From the NCBI GenBank assembly GCA_036008685.1, contig DASYNF010000195.1:9477-73476 (forward strand): a stretch of 64,000 bases of DNA. The letters are read 5' to 3'. How positions within the stretch are numbered: the first letter of the stretch is position 1; the number at the start of each line of letters is the position of its first letter. The position numbers and the translations under genes are program-made. This DNA comes from Actinomadura_C sp036008685 (GTDB lineage: Bacteria > Actinomycetota > Actinomycetes > Streptosporangiales > Streptosporangiaceae). The notes under the pieces are model-generated. The model saw nothing but the letters and a program-made list of their open reading frames with translations. It did not search any database and had not been told where the DNA came from. Shown here piece after piece: positions 36,708 to 44,699 of this stretch.

Positions 36708-37757
36708 ATGGCATCCCGCACTCTCCGTCTCGCCGTCGTCCCTGGGGACGGCATCGGTCCAGAGGTCGTCGCCGAGGGGCTGAAGGTCCTCGACGCCGTC
36801 GCGCCCGGCCACGGGCTCGCGATCCAGGGGGAGACCTACGACCTGGGCGCGGCGCGCTGGCACGCCTCCGGCGAGACCCTGCCGGACTCCGTGCTGGAGG
36901 AGATCAAGGGCCACGACGTCATCCTCCTCGGCGCGGTGGGAGACCCCACCGTTCCGAGCGGCGTGCTCGAGCGCGGGCTGCTGCTCCGGCTCAGGTTCGA
37001 GCTGGACCACTACGTCAACCTGCGTCCGGTCAAGCTGTTCCCCGGAGTGTCCACGCCGCTGGCCGGCGTGGAGCCCGGAGACATCGACATGCTGGTCGTC
37101 CGGGAGGGCACGGAGGGCCCCTACACGGGGGTCGGCGGCGTGATGCGGAAGGGGACTCCGCACGAGGTCGCCACCCAGGAGAGCGTCAACACCGCCTACG
37201 GCGTCGAACGCGTGGTCCGCCACGCCTTCGAGCGGGCGGCCGCGCGGCCCCGCAGGAAGCTGACCCTCGTCCACAAGGACAACGTGCTCACCTTCGCCGG
37301 TGATCTCTACCAGCGGACGGTCCGGACGCTCGCCCGGGAGTATCCCGACGTGGCGGTGGACTATCTCCACGTCGACGCGGCCTCGATGTTCTTCGTGACG
37401 CAGCCACAGCGCTTCGACGTCGTGGTGACCGACAACCTGTTCGGCGACATCCTGACCGATCTCGGTGCCGCCATCGCCGGTGGGATCGGGCTGGCCGCGA
37501 GCGGCAACGTCAACCCGGCCGGGACCGCCCCGAGCATGTTCGAGCCGGTCCACGGGAGCGCCCCCGACATCGCCGGGCAGGGCAAGGCCGACCCGACCGC
37601 GACGATCCTTTCCGTCGCCATGCTGCTCGACCACATCGGCCTGACCGAAGCCTCCCGCCAGGTCGAGTTCGCGGTCTCGGCGGACCTCGCCGAGCGTGAG
37701 GGCGCGCGGTCGACCTCTCAGATCGGCGACGCCATCGCCAAGCGAGTAGCAGGCTGA
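36708..37757 (+). CDS. leuB: 3-isopropylmalate dehydrogenase
   Basis: 349 residues, beta-decarboxylating dehydrogenase of leucine synthesis. Landmarks: VPGDGIGPEVVAEGLKVL, the substrate region LLLRLRFELDHYVNLRP, the catalytic TLVHKDNVL, and the metal site DNLFGDILTDLGAAI with GSAPDIAGQGKADPTATI. ATG 36708 follows a TAAGGT box by six nt and has no ribosome site, so the message is probably leaderless. A short GC hairpin separates it from ilvE. Confidence 0.96.
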   Translation: MASRTLRLAVVPGDGIGPEVVAEGLKVLDAVAPGHGLAIQGETYDLGAARWHASGETLPDSVLEEIKGHDVILLGAVGDPTVPSGVLERGLLLRLRFELDHYVNLRPVKLFPGVSTPLAGVEPGDIDMLVVREGTEGPYTGVGGVMRKGTPHEVATQESVNTAYGVERVVRHAFERAAARPRRKLTLVHKDNVLTFAGDLYQRTVRTLAREYPDVAVDYLHVDAASMFFVTQPQRFDVVVTDNLFGDILTDLGAAIAGGIGLAASGNVNPAGTAPSMFEPVHGSAPDIAGQGKADPTATILSVAMLLDHIGLTEASRQVEFAVSADLAEREGARSTSQIGDAIAKRVAG

Positions 37758-37790
37758 GGCGCGCCGCTCTGAATTGATCAGGGTTTCTCC

Positions 37791-37815
37791 GGGCGCGCCT
37801 CACGGCGCGCCCTTT
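37791..37815 (+). terminator. 9-bp GC hairpin after leuB
   Basis: gggcgcgcc/ggcgcgccc around tcac, followed by ttt. It lies 34 bp after the leuB stop and 107 bp before ilvE. Confidence 0.65.
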
Positions 37816-37921
37816 CGGCGTGCGCCGTGGTCCAGGAGACCCAGTCAGGACAAAGGCCCACAATGGGGAATGCCGGGACAAGGCGATGGGGCCTGCCGGC
37901 TTTCCGGGAGAGGACCCGAAC

Positions 37922-39025
37922 ATGACCGATACCCCTGATTTCCACATAGAGCTCTCCGGCCATCGCATGCCTGACGCGGACCGAGAGCGCCTGCTGGCCA
38001 CCCCCGGATTCGGGCAGCTGTTCACCGACCACATGATCACCATCGCGTGGGACCGGGAGCGCGGCTGGCACGACGCGCGGCTGCAGCCGTACGGCCCGCT
38101 GTCCCTCGACCCGGCGACCGCGGTGTTCCATTACGCCCAGGAGCTGTTCGAGGGACTGAAGGCCTACCGGCACGCCGACGGGTCCATCGTGACCTTCCGC
38201 CCGGATGCCAACGCCGCGAGGTTCAACAGGTCCTGTGAGCGGATGGCGATGCCGCCCGTCCCGGAGGAGCTCTTCATCCGGTCGCTGGAGCTTCTGATCT
38301 CGACCGACCAGGACTGGGTGCCGACCACGGAGGGGCACAGCCTCTATCTTCGGCCGTTCATGATCGCGACCCAGCGTGGGCTCGGGGTCAACAGTCCCTC
38401 GTCGTCCTACCTCTTCATCGTCATCGCCTCGCCCTCGGCCGCCTATTTCTCCGGCGGGGTCAAGCCCGTGTCGGTGTGGCTCTCCGAGGACTACACCCGG
38501 GCGGCCCCCGGGGGCACGGGCTTCGCGAAGTGCGGCGGCAACTACGCGGCCGCCTTCGTCGCCCAGGCACAGGCCGTGGAACAGGGGTGCGACCAGGTGG
38601 TCTGGCTCGACGCGGTGGAACACCGCTGGGTGGAGGAGATGGGAGGGATGAACCTCTTCTTCGCCTATGGAAGCGGCGCGGAGGCGCGATTGCTGACTCC
38701 CGCCCTCACCGGGACGCTGCTGCCCGGCATCACCCGGGACTCGCTGCTCAAGATCGCCCCCGACCTCGGCATCCCCGCCGAGGAGGGTCGGATCAGTGTC
38801 CAGGACTGGCGCGAGGGCAACGCCTCCGGGGAGCTCACCGAGGTCTTCGCCTGTGGCACCGCGGCCGTGATAACCCCGGTGGGCCGGGTCAAGGGCCGTG
38901 ACGGCGAATGGCAGGTCGGTTCCGGCGAGGGCGGCCCCGTCACGATGCGGTTGCGGGAGGAGCTCATCGGCATCCAGTACGGCACCCGCCCAGACCCCTA
39001 CGGCTGGGTCCGGAAGATGTACTGA
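37922..39025 (+). CDS. ilvE: Branched-chain amino acid aminotransferase
   Basis: 367 residues, fold-type IV PLP aminotransferase catalysing the last step of Leu, Ile and Val synthesis. The PLP lysine is in GTGFAKCGGNYAAAF; other landmarks are HYAQELFEGLKAYRHADG, LYLRPFMIAT, EEMGGMNLFF and the phosphate-binding EVFACGTAAVITPVG. Length is normal for the BCAT type II group. ATG 37922 is preferred over the in-frame GTG at 37820 because homologs begin close to DFHIELSGHRMPDADRE. Confidence 0.95.
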   Translation: MTDTPDFHIELSGHRMPDADRERLLATPGFGQLFTDHMITIAWDRERGWHDARLQPYGPLSLDPATAVFHYAQELFEGLKAYRHADGSIVTFRPDANAARFNRSCERMAMPPVPEELFIRSLELLISTDQDWVPTTEGHSLYLRPFMIATQRGLGVNSPSSSYLFIVIASPSAAYFSGGVKPVSVWLSEDYTRAAPGGTGFAKCGGNYAAAFVAQAQAVEQGCDQVVWLDAVEHRWVEEMGGMNLFFAYGSGAEARLLTPALTGTLLPGITRDSLLKIAPDLGIPAEEGRISVQDWREGNASGELTEVFACGTAAVITPVGRVKGRDGEWQVGSGEGGPVTMRLREELIGIQYGTRPDPYGWVRKMY

Positions 39026-39157
39026 CCCCGGCGCCCGTGAACGGCTGCGAGATCATGATCAGAATGTCCGCCGTGATCTCGCAGCCGTTCGCGGACCGGT
39101 CTCGGATGGTGGACCGACATGACGGGCGGATAACGGATGTGGCACACTGACATCGCT

Positions 39158-39217
39158 ATGCGTCACCGTCACGCTCTCAGTGAGCTGAACATTATCGGCT
39201 GGCGCGCCGGTATCTGA
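39158..39217 (+). CDS. cimA leader peptide (putative attenuator)
   Basis: A 19-residue frame, MRHRHALSELNIIGWRAGI, with two Leu and three Ile codons (att atc ... atc). Its 3' part forms the left arm of a 9-bp hairpin, and an intrinsic terminator follows. The downstream gene starts the citramalate route to isoleucine. The arrangement mirrors that of ilvB in this window. I infer control by charged tRNA-Ile (or Leu). Confidence 0.7.
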   Translation: MRHRHALSELNIIGWRAGI

Positions 39218-39234
39218 GCGAAGAGCCGGCGCGC
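39202..39234 (+). promoter_or_regulatory. Leader hairpin upstream of cimA
   Basis: gcgcgccgg (39202-39210) pairs perfectly with ccggcgcgc (39226-39234). The left arm lies in the last codons of the leader peptide (R-A-G), so translation to the stop would disrupt it. Confidence 0.6.
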
Positions 39235-39269
39235 AGACCTCTCACGTCCGTGAGGGGTCTTTTGTTTTT
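39235..39269 (+). terminator. Intrinsic terminator in the cimA leader
   Basis: An 11-bp stem (39235-39245 with 39250-39260, one G-T pair), loop gtcc, then ttttgttttt. It lies 83 bp before the cimA start. Confidence 0.88.
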
Positions 39270-39351
39270 GGCCGACGGATATTTCTCGATGACAGATCCC
39301 CTCCCGGCGCACAGGTCGCCGCTCATGCCAAAGGCCCAAAGGAGAGCTTTG

Positions 39352-40929
39352 ATGCCCGACGACGGCTTTCACGTCTATGACACGACGCTACGGGACGGAG
39401 CGCAGCAGGAGGGGCTCAACCTCTCCGTGGCCGACAAGCTGGTCATCGCCCGGCACCTCGACGACCTCGGCGTCGGTTTCATCGAGGGCGGGTGGCCGGG
39501 TGCGAATCCGAAGGACACCGAATTCTTCCGGCGGGCTCGAACAGAGCTCGGCCTGAAGCACGCGCAGCTCACCGCGTTCGGCGCGACCCGCCGGCCCGGT
39601 GCGAAGGCCGCGGACGACCCTCTGGTGGCCGCCCTGCGCGACTCCGGCGCGCCGGTCGTGACTCTCGTCGCCAAGAGTCACGACCGGCACGTGGAGCTCG
39701 CCCTCCGCACCACGCTGGAGGAGAACCTCGCGATGATCCGCGACACGGTCTCCCACCTGCGGCGGGAGGGGCAGCGCGTGTTCCTCGACGCCGAGCACTT
39801 CTTCGACGGCTACCGGGCCGACCGGGCCTACGCGCTCGAGGTCGTACGGACGGCGGCGGAGGCCGGCGCGGATGTGATCACCCTCTGTGACACCAACGGG
39901 GGCATGCTCCCCGACGAGCTCGCCGAGGTGGTGGCGGCCGTCGTCGAGGTGGGAGCCCGGGTCGGGATCCACTGCCATGACGACAGCGGCTGCGCCGTGG
40001 CCAACACCCTGGCCGCGGTCAGGGCGGGCGCCTCCCACGTGCAGGGATGCGCCAACGGATACGGGGAACGCAGCGGCAACGCCAACCTGTTCACGGTCGT
40101 CGGCAATCTGCAGCTGAAGCGGGGGATGCGGATCGTCACCGACGAGCAGCTCGCGGAGATGACCCGCATCGCCCACGCGGTGTCCGAGGTCACCAACGTC
40201 ACCCCCGGCTCGCAACAGCCCTATGTAGGGCTGTCGGCGTTCGCGCACAAGGCCGGGCTGCACGCGTCGGCCGTGAAGGTGGATCCCGACCTCTATCAGC
40301 ACATCGATCCGGCCACGGTCGGCAACGACATGCGGATGCTCGTCTCCAGCATGGCGGGGCGGGCGTCGGTGGAGCTGAAGGGCCGCGAGCTGGGCTACGA
40401 CCTGTCCGGCGAGACCTCCAAGAAGGTCGTCGACCGGGTCAAGGAGCTGGAGTCCCAGGGCTACACCTTCGAGGCCGCGGACGCCTCCTTCGAGCTTCTG
40501 CTGCGGGAGGAGCTGACCGGCGCGCGGCAACGGCACTTCGAGGTCGAGTCCTGGCGGGCCATCGTCGAGCGCCGGCCGGACGGGTCGATGGTCAGCGAGG
40601 CCACCGTCAAGCTGCACGCCAAGGGCGAACGGATCATCGCCACGGGCGAGGGCAACGGCCCGGTCAACGCCCTGGACACGGCGCTGCGCGTGGCCCTGGA
40701 ACGGCTCTACCCGGAGCTCGCGAGGCTCGAGCTCGTCGACTACAAGGTCCGGATCCTCGAGGGCTCGCACGGCACCGGGGCGCGCACGAGGGTGCTCATC
40801 GAGTCCAGCGACGGCAAGGGCGAATGGAGCACGGTCGGCGTGGAGGACAACGTCATCGCGGCGTCCTGGCAGGCTCTGGAGGAGGCCGTCACCTACTGCC
40901 TGCTCCACGCGGGCTACGACCCCGCCTAG
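39352..40929 (+). CDS. cimA: Citramalate synthase
   Basis: 525 residues. N-terminal HMGL-like barrel: VYDTTLRDGAQQEGLNLSVADKL, the GGWPGANPKD substrate loop that distinguishes citramalate synthases from LeuA, LCDTNGG and HCHDDSGCAVANTLAAV with metal ligands, and NGYGERSGNANL. The C-terminal LeuA-dimer regulatory domain (about 400-525) is where Ile inhibition is expected. It condenses pyruvate and acetyl-CoA for threonine-independent isoleucine synthesis. ATG 39352 has AAAGGAGA upstream. Preceded by the attenuator above. Confidence 0.93.
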   Translation: MPDDGFHVYDTTLRDGAQQEGLNLSVADKLVIARHLDDLGVGFIEGGWPGANPKDTEFFRRARTELGLKHAQLTAFGATRRPGAKAADDPLVAALRDSGAPVVTLVAKSHDRHVELALRTTLEENLAMIRDTVSHLRREGQRVFLDAEHFFDGYRADRAYALEVVRTAAEAGADVITLCDTNGGMLPDELAEVVAAVVEVGARVGIHCHDDSGCAVANTLAAVRAGASHVQGCANGYGERSGNANLFTVVGNLQLKRGMRIVTDEQLAEMTRIAHAVSEVTNVTPGSQQPYVGLSAFAHKAGLHASAVKVDPDLYQHIDPATVGNDMRMLVSSMAGRASVELKGRELGYDLSGETSKKVVDRVKELESQGYTFEAADASFELLLREELTGARQRHFEVESWRAIVERRPDGSMVSEATVKLHAKGERIIATGEGNGPVNALDTALRVALERLYPELARLELVDYKVRILEGSHGTGARTRVLIESSDGKGEWSTVGVEDNVIAASWQALEEAVTYCLLHAGYDPA

Positions 40930-40940
40930 CGGCGGTGCCA

Positions 40941-40974
40941 TGGCCCGCCGGGGGGCCGGCCCCCCGGCGGGCCA
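40941..40974. terminator. 34-bp perfect GC palindrome after cimA
   Basis: Two 17-base arms (40941-40957 and 40958-40974) are exact reverse complements with no spacer. It lies 12 bp after the cimA stop. Confidence 0.75.
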
Positions 40975-40988
40975 CATCGCTGGGCGCG

Positions 40989-41019
40989 GGCGGGCCCCGG
41001 TCCTCGACCGGGGCCCGCC
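40989..41019. terminator. 14-bp hairpin, second terminator between cimA and the convergent gene
   Basis: Arms 40989-41002 and 41006-41019 pair perfectly around ctc. With the palindrome before it, this forms a double terminator between convergent genes. Confidence 0.75.
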
Positions 41020-41067
41020 TGCCGGGTCCCTATGAGGGACGCCGGGCCCGGCCAGGTGCCCGGCGGG

Positions 41068-41457
41068 TCAACCGGCCGATGGGGCGGCGCTCTCGACGAC
41101 CTCGAAGGACCACAGTTCCGCGGCGCTCGAGGCCGGGCCACCGTGCCCTTGGCCGCCATGGCCGTGCCCCTCCCCGGGACCCTGCCCGTGACCCTGTCCG
41201 GCGGCTCTCGCCTCATCCCGGGCCTGGGCGTGCCCGCGCTGGAACGCCCGGCTCTCGGTCCAGCGCTGGAAGTCCTCCTCGCTGCGCCAGCGGGTGTAGA
41301 CGAGATAGCGGTCGGTGCCTTCGACCGGCCGCAGCAGCTCGAAACCTTCGAAGCCGTCGGCCGACTCCACCAGGCCGGCGCGCCCGGCGAACCGCCGCTC
41401 CAGCTCGTCTCGAGCGTCCTCTCCGACAGTCAGGACGTTGATCTTTACGACAGACAC
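41068..41457 (-). CDS. Antibiotic biosynthesis monooxygenase (ABM/MhuD-like fold) with His/Gly-rich insert
   Basis: 129 residues. The ABM ferredoxin-like fold is visible as VVKINVLTV, the helix EDARDELERRFAGRAGLVES, GFEGFELLRPVEGTDRYLVY and TRWRSEEDFQRWTES. Homologs include heme-degrading and quinone-forming monooxygenases. Between residues 90 and 112 is a His/Gly/Gln-rich stretch (QGHGQGPGEGHGHGGQGHGG) that could bind metal, followed by a last strand LWSFEVV. The start is GTG 41457 with ggaggggg eight nt upstream. The substrate is unknown. Confidence 0.82.
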   Translation of the reverse strand: MSVVKINVLTVGEDARDELERRFAGRAGLVESADGFEGFELLRPVEGTDRYLVYTRWRSEEDFQRWTESRAFQRGHAQARDEARAAGQGHGQGPGEGHGHGGQGHGGPASSAAELWSFEVVESAAPSAG

Positions 41458-41742
41458 GTGATCCCCCTCCATGACGATGACCTCGACCCTATTCCCACGT
41501 GCTCGGTGATCATGAATGGGCCCCTGAGCGGTCAATTGCCAACAATTCTGAGTAATTCGCCATGAAGGGCACGGTGGCTCTGCGGGTGAATGGCATTCTG
41601 ATGATGTTCGCCTTTACGGTTGTGCCATCGGCCGGTTCGCCGAACCGCTGTGGCGGCGACCGCCATCCGTACTCAGAGCGCCCATGGTCACCCATGAACC
41701 GGTGATCTGGTCGCCACGCCCGCACATGTCTTGGAGTGATCT

Positions 41743-42066
41743 ATGCCGTTCGGAAACAGGTCCGTCGCGTCCCTCAAAGGAGAGGGCGCCCTCGGTGAGG
41801 CCGTGCGGTCGTTTCGGCCGGCCGCCGAGGCCGGGTGCCCGAAGGCGGCACTGCGACTCGGCGACCTGCTCGGACGGCTCGCCGAGGAGCCGGGGCGGCA
41901 CACGCGGCGCGGCTCCAGAGAACTGCTGCTGGCCGAGGCCACGCGGTGGCTGTCCACAGCGCATTCGGCTACGGGCCCGGACTCCGTGGCACTCGTCACC
42001 GACATGCTCAACCGGCACCACAGGCTCGCCGCCCGCCGGGCGATGGAGCCGGTGCTGAACGGCTGA
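41743..42066 (+). CDS. Small hypothetical protein with a Sel1/TPR-like helix pair
   Basis: 107 residues. AVRSFRPAAEAGCPKAALRLGDLLGRL resembles one Sel1-like/TPR unit; the rest is helical and Arg-rich (WLSTAHSATGPDSVALVTDMLNRHHRLAARRA). No signal or membrane segment. ATG 41743 has GGAG about eight nt upstream. The flanks (41458-41742 and 42067-42285) hold no other gene; a compact ggggc-ttcg-cccc hairpin lies near 42187-42199. Confidence 0.65.
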   Translation: MPFGNRSVASLKGEGALGEAVRSFRPAAEAGCPKAALRLGDLLGRLAEEPGRHTRRGSRELLLAEATRWLSTAHSATGPDSVALVTDMLNRHHRLAARRAMEPVLNG

Positions 42067-42285
42067 ACGGCAGCCGGCCGGGCTCGCGTACCGGCCGGAC
42101 TCCGGACGACAGGTTCTCCGGAAAGGTGACGAGCCGGCCTGCGGCGCGCCGGGCGGCCCCGCGGCTTTGTTCGCCGACTGTTCGGAGGGGCTTCGCCCCA
42201 GCGCCTTCCCGATGGTGCTTGAGGCCACACTGATGAGGAGTGGCGGCCCGCTGTACGAGGGCGGGTGCGAGGCTAGGCTCGGGAC

Positions 42286-43050
42286 ATGCGTATCGCAAGA
42301 TTCTCCACAGACGACGGGATGTCCTTCGGCGTGATCGAAGAGGATTCCGTCGCCGCCATCGCGGCTCACCCCTTTGGGGACCTGCGCTTGACCGGCGAGC
42401 GGTTCGCGCTCGCCGACGTACGGCTGCTCGCGCCCATCCTGCCCAGCAAGGTGATCGGGATCGGTAAGAACTATGCCGAGCACGCTCGGGAGATGGGCGG
42501 GGAGCCGCCCGCCGAGCCGGTGATCTTCAATAAGCCGTCTACGGCCGTGATCGGCCCGGGCGAGGCCATCGCCTATCCGGAGAAACTCTCCGAGCGGGTG
42601 GACTACGAGGGCGAGCTGGCCGTCGTCATCGGCCGGATGTGCCGGGAGGTCCCCGCGGCCCGCGCCGCCGAGGTGATCCTCGGCTACACCTGCGGCAACG
42701 ACGTCACCGCCCGCGACCTCCAGAAGCGCGACGGCCAGTGGACGCGGGCCAAGGGGTTCGACACCTTCTGCCCGCTCGGCCCGTGGATCGAGACCTCGGT
42801 GGACCCGTCCGATCTCGCCATCACGACGACCGTCAACGGCGACGTCCGCCAGGACTCCCGAACCTCGCTGTTGCTGCACGACATCCCGACGCTGATCGAG
42901 TACGTCAGCCAGGTCATGACGCTGCTCCCCGGCGACGTCATCCTCACCGGCACGCCAGCCGGCGTGGGCCCGCTGGAGGTCGGCGACGAGGTGTCCGTGA
43001 CCATCGAGTCCATCGGCACTCTGACCAACCGTGTCGTCTCCCGCGACTAG
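42286..43050 (+). CDS. Fumarylacetoacetate hydrolase family protein
   Basis: 254 residues with the FAH C-terminal fold: KVIGIGKNYAEHAREMG, EPVIFNKPSTAVIGPGEAI, the metal ligands E...E...D around VDYEGELAVVIG and GYTCGNDVTARDLQ, and GDVILTGTPAGVGPLEVGD. Members hydrolyse or decarboxylate acylpyruvates and oxaloacetate; the substrate is not known here. A TAGGCT box ends six nt before the ATG and no ribosome site is seen, so it is probably leaderless. It lies upstream of tRNA-Gln. Confidence 0.92.
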   Translation: MRIARFSTDDGMSFGVIEEDSVAAIAAHPFGDLRLTGERFALADVRLLAPILPSKVIGIGKNYAEHAREMGGEPPAEPVIFNKPSTAVIGPGEAIAYPEKLSERVDYEGELAVVIGRMCREVPAARAAEVILGYTCGNDVTARDLQKRDGQWTRAKGFDTFCPLGPWIETSVDPSDLAITTTVNGDVRQDSRTSLLLHDIPTLIEYVSQVMTLLPGDVILTGTPAGVGPLEVGDEVSVTIESIGTLTNRVVSRD

Positions 43051-43066
43051 CCCCGGCGATTCGATT

Positions 43067-43095
43067 TTGGTCAAGACCTCCGGTTCCGGTAAGCT
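43067..43095 (+). promoter_or_regulatory. Promoter of tRNA-Gln
   Basis: TTGGTC (43067-43072) and TAAGCT (43090-43095) are 17 bp apart, ending 36 bp before the mature tRNA. Confidence 0.6.
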
Positions 43096-43131
43096 CACCG
43101 AGGCGCAAGGGTCCGAGAGGGCATACGCCGG

Positions 43132-43203
43132 TGGGGTATGGTGTAATCGGCAGCACGACTGATTCTGGTTCAGTTAGTCTAGGTTCGAGTCCTGGTACCC
43201 CAG
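43132..43203 (+). tRNA. tRNA-Gln (CTG)
   Basis: 72 nt. Acceptor TGGGGTA/TACCCCA, anticodon stem ACTGA/TCAGT with loop TTCTGGT and anticodon CTG at 43165-43167, T-loop TTCGAGT. The discriminator is G and CCA is not encoded. Confidence 0.95.
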
Positions 43204-43204
43204 C

Positions 43205-43235
43205 TGGGTCATCCGATCTCGGTCGGAATGACCCA
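43205..43235 (+). terminator. Hairpin after tRNA-Gln
   Basis: tgggtcat (43205-43212) pairs with atgaccca (43228-43235), with an inner ccga/tcgg stem, followed by cttctctt. Confidence 0.65.
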
Positions 43236-43269
43236 CTTCTCTTGTAAGAGTCGGTTCGTACGATCCGGT

Positions 43270-43298
43270 TTAAGCAAGGGTCGGATGTCCGGTAAGCT
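43270..43298 (+). promoter_or_regulatory. Promoter of tRNA-Glu
   Basis: TTAAGC (43270-43275) and TAAGCT (43293-43298) with a 17-bp spacer. The sequence ccggtaagct is shared with the tRNA-Gln promoter. Confidence 0.55.
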
Positions 43299-43344
43299 AG
43301 GCGTCGCCCGAGTGAGAGATCGCAAGGGAAACGCAAGGCAGCAC

Positions 43345-43417
43345 GGCCCCGTCGTCTAGAGGCCTAGGACGCCGCCCTCTCAAGGCGGTAACGCCGGTTC
43401 GAATCCGGTCGGGGCTA
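43345..43417 (+). tRNA. tRNA-Glu (CTC)
   Basis: 73 nt. Acceptor GGCCCCG/CGGGGCT with a first G-U pair, anticodon stem CCGCC/GGCGG with loop CTCTCAA and anticodon CTC, T-loop TTCGAAT. The discriminator is A; CCA is not encoded. Confidence 0.95.
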
Positions 43418-43433
43418 CAGAGGTAGCAACAGG

Positions 43434-43469
43434 CGAAGGCCTGATCACCCAAGGGTGGTCAGGCCTTCG
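43434..43469 (+). terminator. 17-bp hairpin terminator after tRNA-Glu
   Basis: Arms 43434-43450 and 43453-43469 pair with one G-T, followed by gtcgttt. Confidence 0.85.
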
Positions 43470-43613
43470 GTCGTTTCCGGTCTCATCGGCCCGGCTCGCG
43501 TCCGGGTGGAGATCTCTTCGGCCATCGCCGCTCTCCGGCCTCCCCGGCCGTGTCCTAGGCTGCTGGGCAGGCGTCGGCCCCCAGCCGTCTGCCGACGCAC
43601 GAGGAGATGACGC

Positions 43614-44699
43614 ATGGCACACGAGGTTCGAGGTGTGGTGGCGCGCGAGAAGGGCGCACCCGTATCGGTGGAGACGATCGTCGTTCCGGATCCAGGGCCG
43701 GGTGAGGCTCTGGTCAAGGTGCAGGCGTGCGGGGTCTGCCACACCGACCTGCACTACCGCGAGGGCGGCATCAACGACGAGTTCCCGTTCCTGCTCGGGC
43801 ACGAGGCGGCCGGTGTGGTCGAGCAGGTGGGTGAGGACGTCACCGAGGTGGCCCCCGGCGACTTCGTCATCCTCAACTGGCGGGCCGTGTGCGGCCAGTG
43901 CCGCGCCTGTACGCGCGGTCGCCCCTGGTACTGCTTCGCCACCCACAACGCCCGGCAGAAGATGACGCTGGCCGACGGCACCGAGCTGTCGCCGGCGCTC
44001 GGCATCGGCGCGTTCGCGGAGAAGACCCTCGTGGCGGCGGGCCAGTGCACCAAGGTGGACCCGGAGGCCAGCCCGGCCGCGGTGGGCCTGCTGGGCTGCG
44101 GCGTCATGGCCGGCCTCGGCGCGGCCATCAACACCGGCGGTGTGACCCGGGGCGACTCGGTGGCCGTGATCGGCTGTGGAGGCGTGGGCAACGCGGCCAT
44201 CGCCGGCGCGCGGCTGGCGGGGGCCTCCAAGATCATCGCTGTGGACATCGACGACCGTAAGCTCGAGTGGGCCACCCGGTTCGGCGCGACCAACACGGTC
44301 AACTCGGGGACCTCGGACCCGGTCGCCGAGATCCGTAAGCTCACCGGCGGCAACGGCGCGGACGTCGTCATCGAGGCGGTCGGCCGGCCCGAGACCTACG
44401 AGCAGGCCTTCTATGCCCGCGACCTGGCGGGGACGGTCGTGCTCGTCGGCGTGCCGACCCCCGAGATGCGGATAGAACTGCCGTTGCTCGAGGTCTTCGG
44501 CCGGGGCGGCGCGCTCAAGTCCTCCTGGTACGGCGACTGCCTGCCCTCCCGGGACTTCCCGATACTCGTCGACCTCTATCAGCAGGGCCGGCTGGACCTC
44601 GACGGGTTCGTGTCGGAGACCATCTCGCTCGACGAGGTGGAGCCCGCCTTCGAGAAGATGCGGCGCGGCGAGGTGCTGCGGTCGGTGGTGCTGCTGTGA
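43614..44699 (+). CDS. S-(hydroxymethyl)mycothiol dehydrogenase
   Basis: 361-residue zinc-dependent class III-type alcohol dehydrogenase. Catalytic zinc region GVCHTDLHYREGG and GHEAAGVVEQVG; structural zinc cysteines CGQCRACTRGRPWYC; NAD fold VIGCGGVGNAAIAGARLAGA. It oxidises the formaldehyde-mycothiol adduct (MscR/AdhE2 type), the actinobacterial route for formaldehyde removal. ATG 43614 has GAGGAG upstream. The stop overlaps the MBL hydrolase start, an operon pair typical for this enzyme. Confidence 0.92.
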   Translation: MAHEVRGVVAREKGAPVSVETIVVPDPGPGEALVKVQACGVCHTDLHYREGGINDEFPFLLGHEAAGVVEQVGEDVTEVAPGDFVILNWRAVCGQCRACTRGRPWYCFATHNARQKMTLADGTELSPALGIGAFAEKTLVAAGQCTKVDPEASPAAVGLLGCGVMAGLGAAINTGGVTRGDSVAVIGCGGVGNAAIAGARLAGASKIIAVDIDDRKLEWATRFGATNTVNSGTSDPVAEIRKLTGGNGADVVIEAVGRPETYEQAFYARDLAGTVVLVGVPTPEMRIELPLLEVFGRGGALKSSWYGDCLPSRDFPILVDLYQQGRLDLDGFVSETISLDEVEPAFEKMRRGEVLRSVVLL

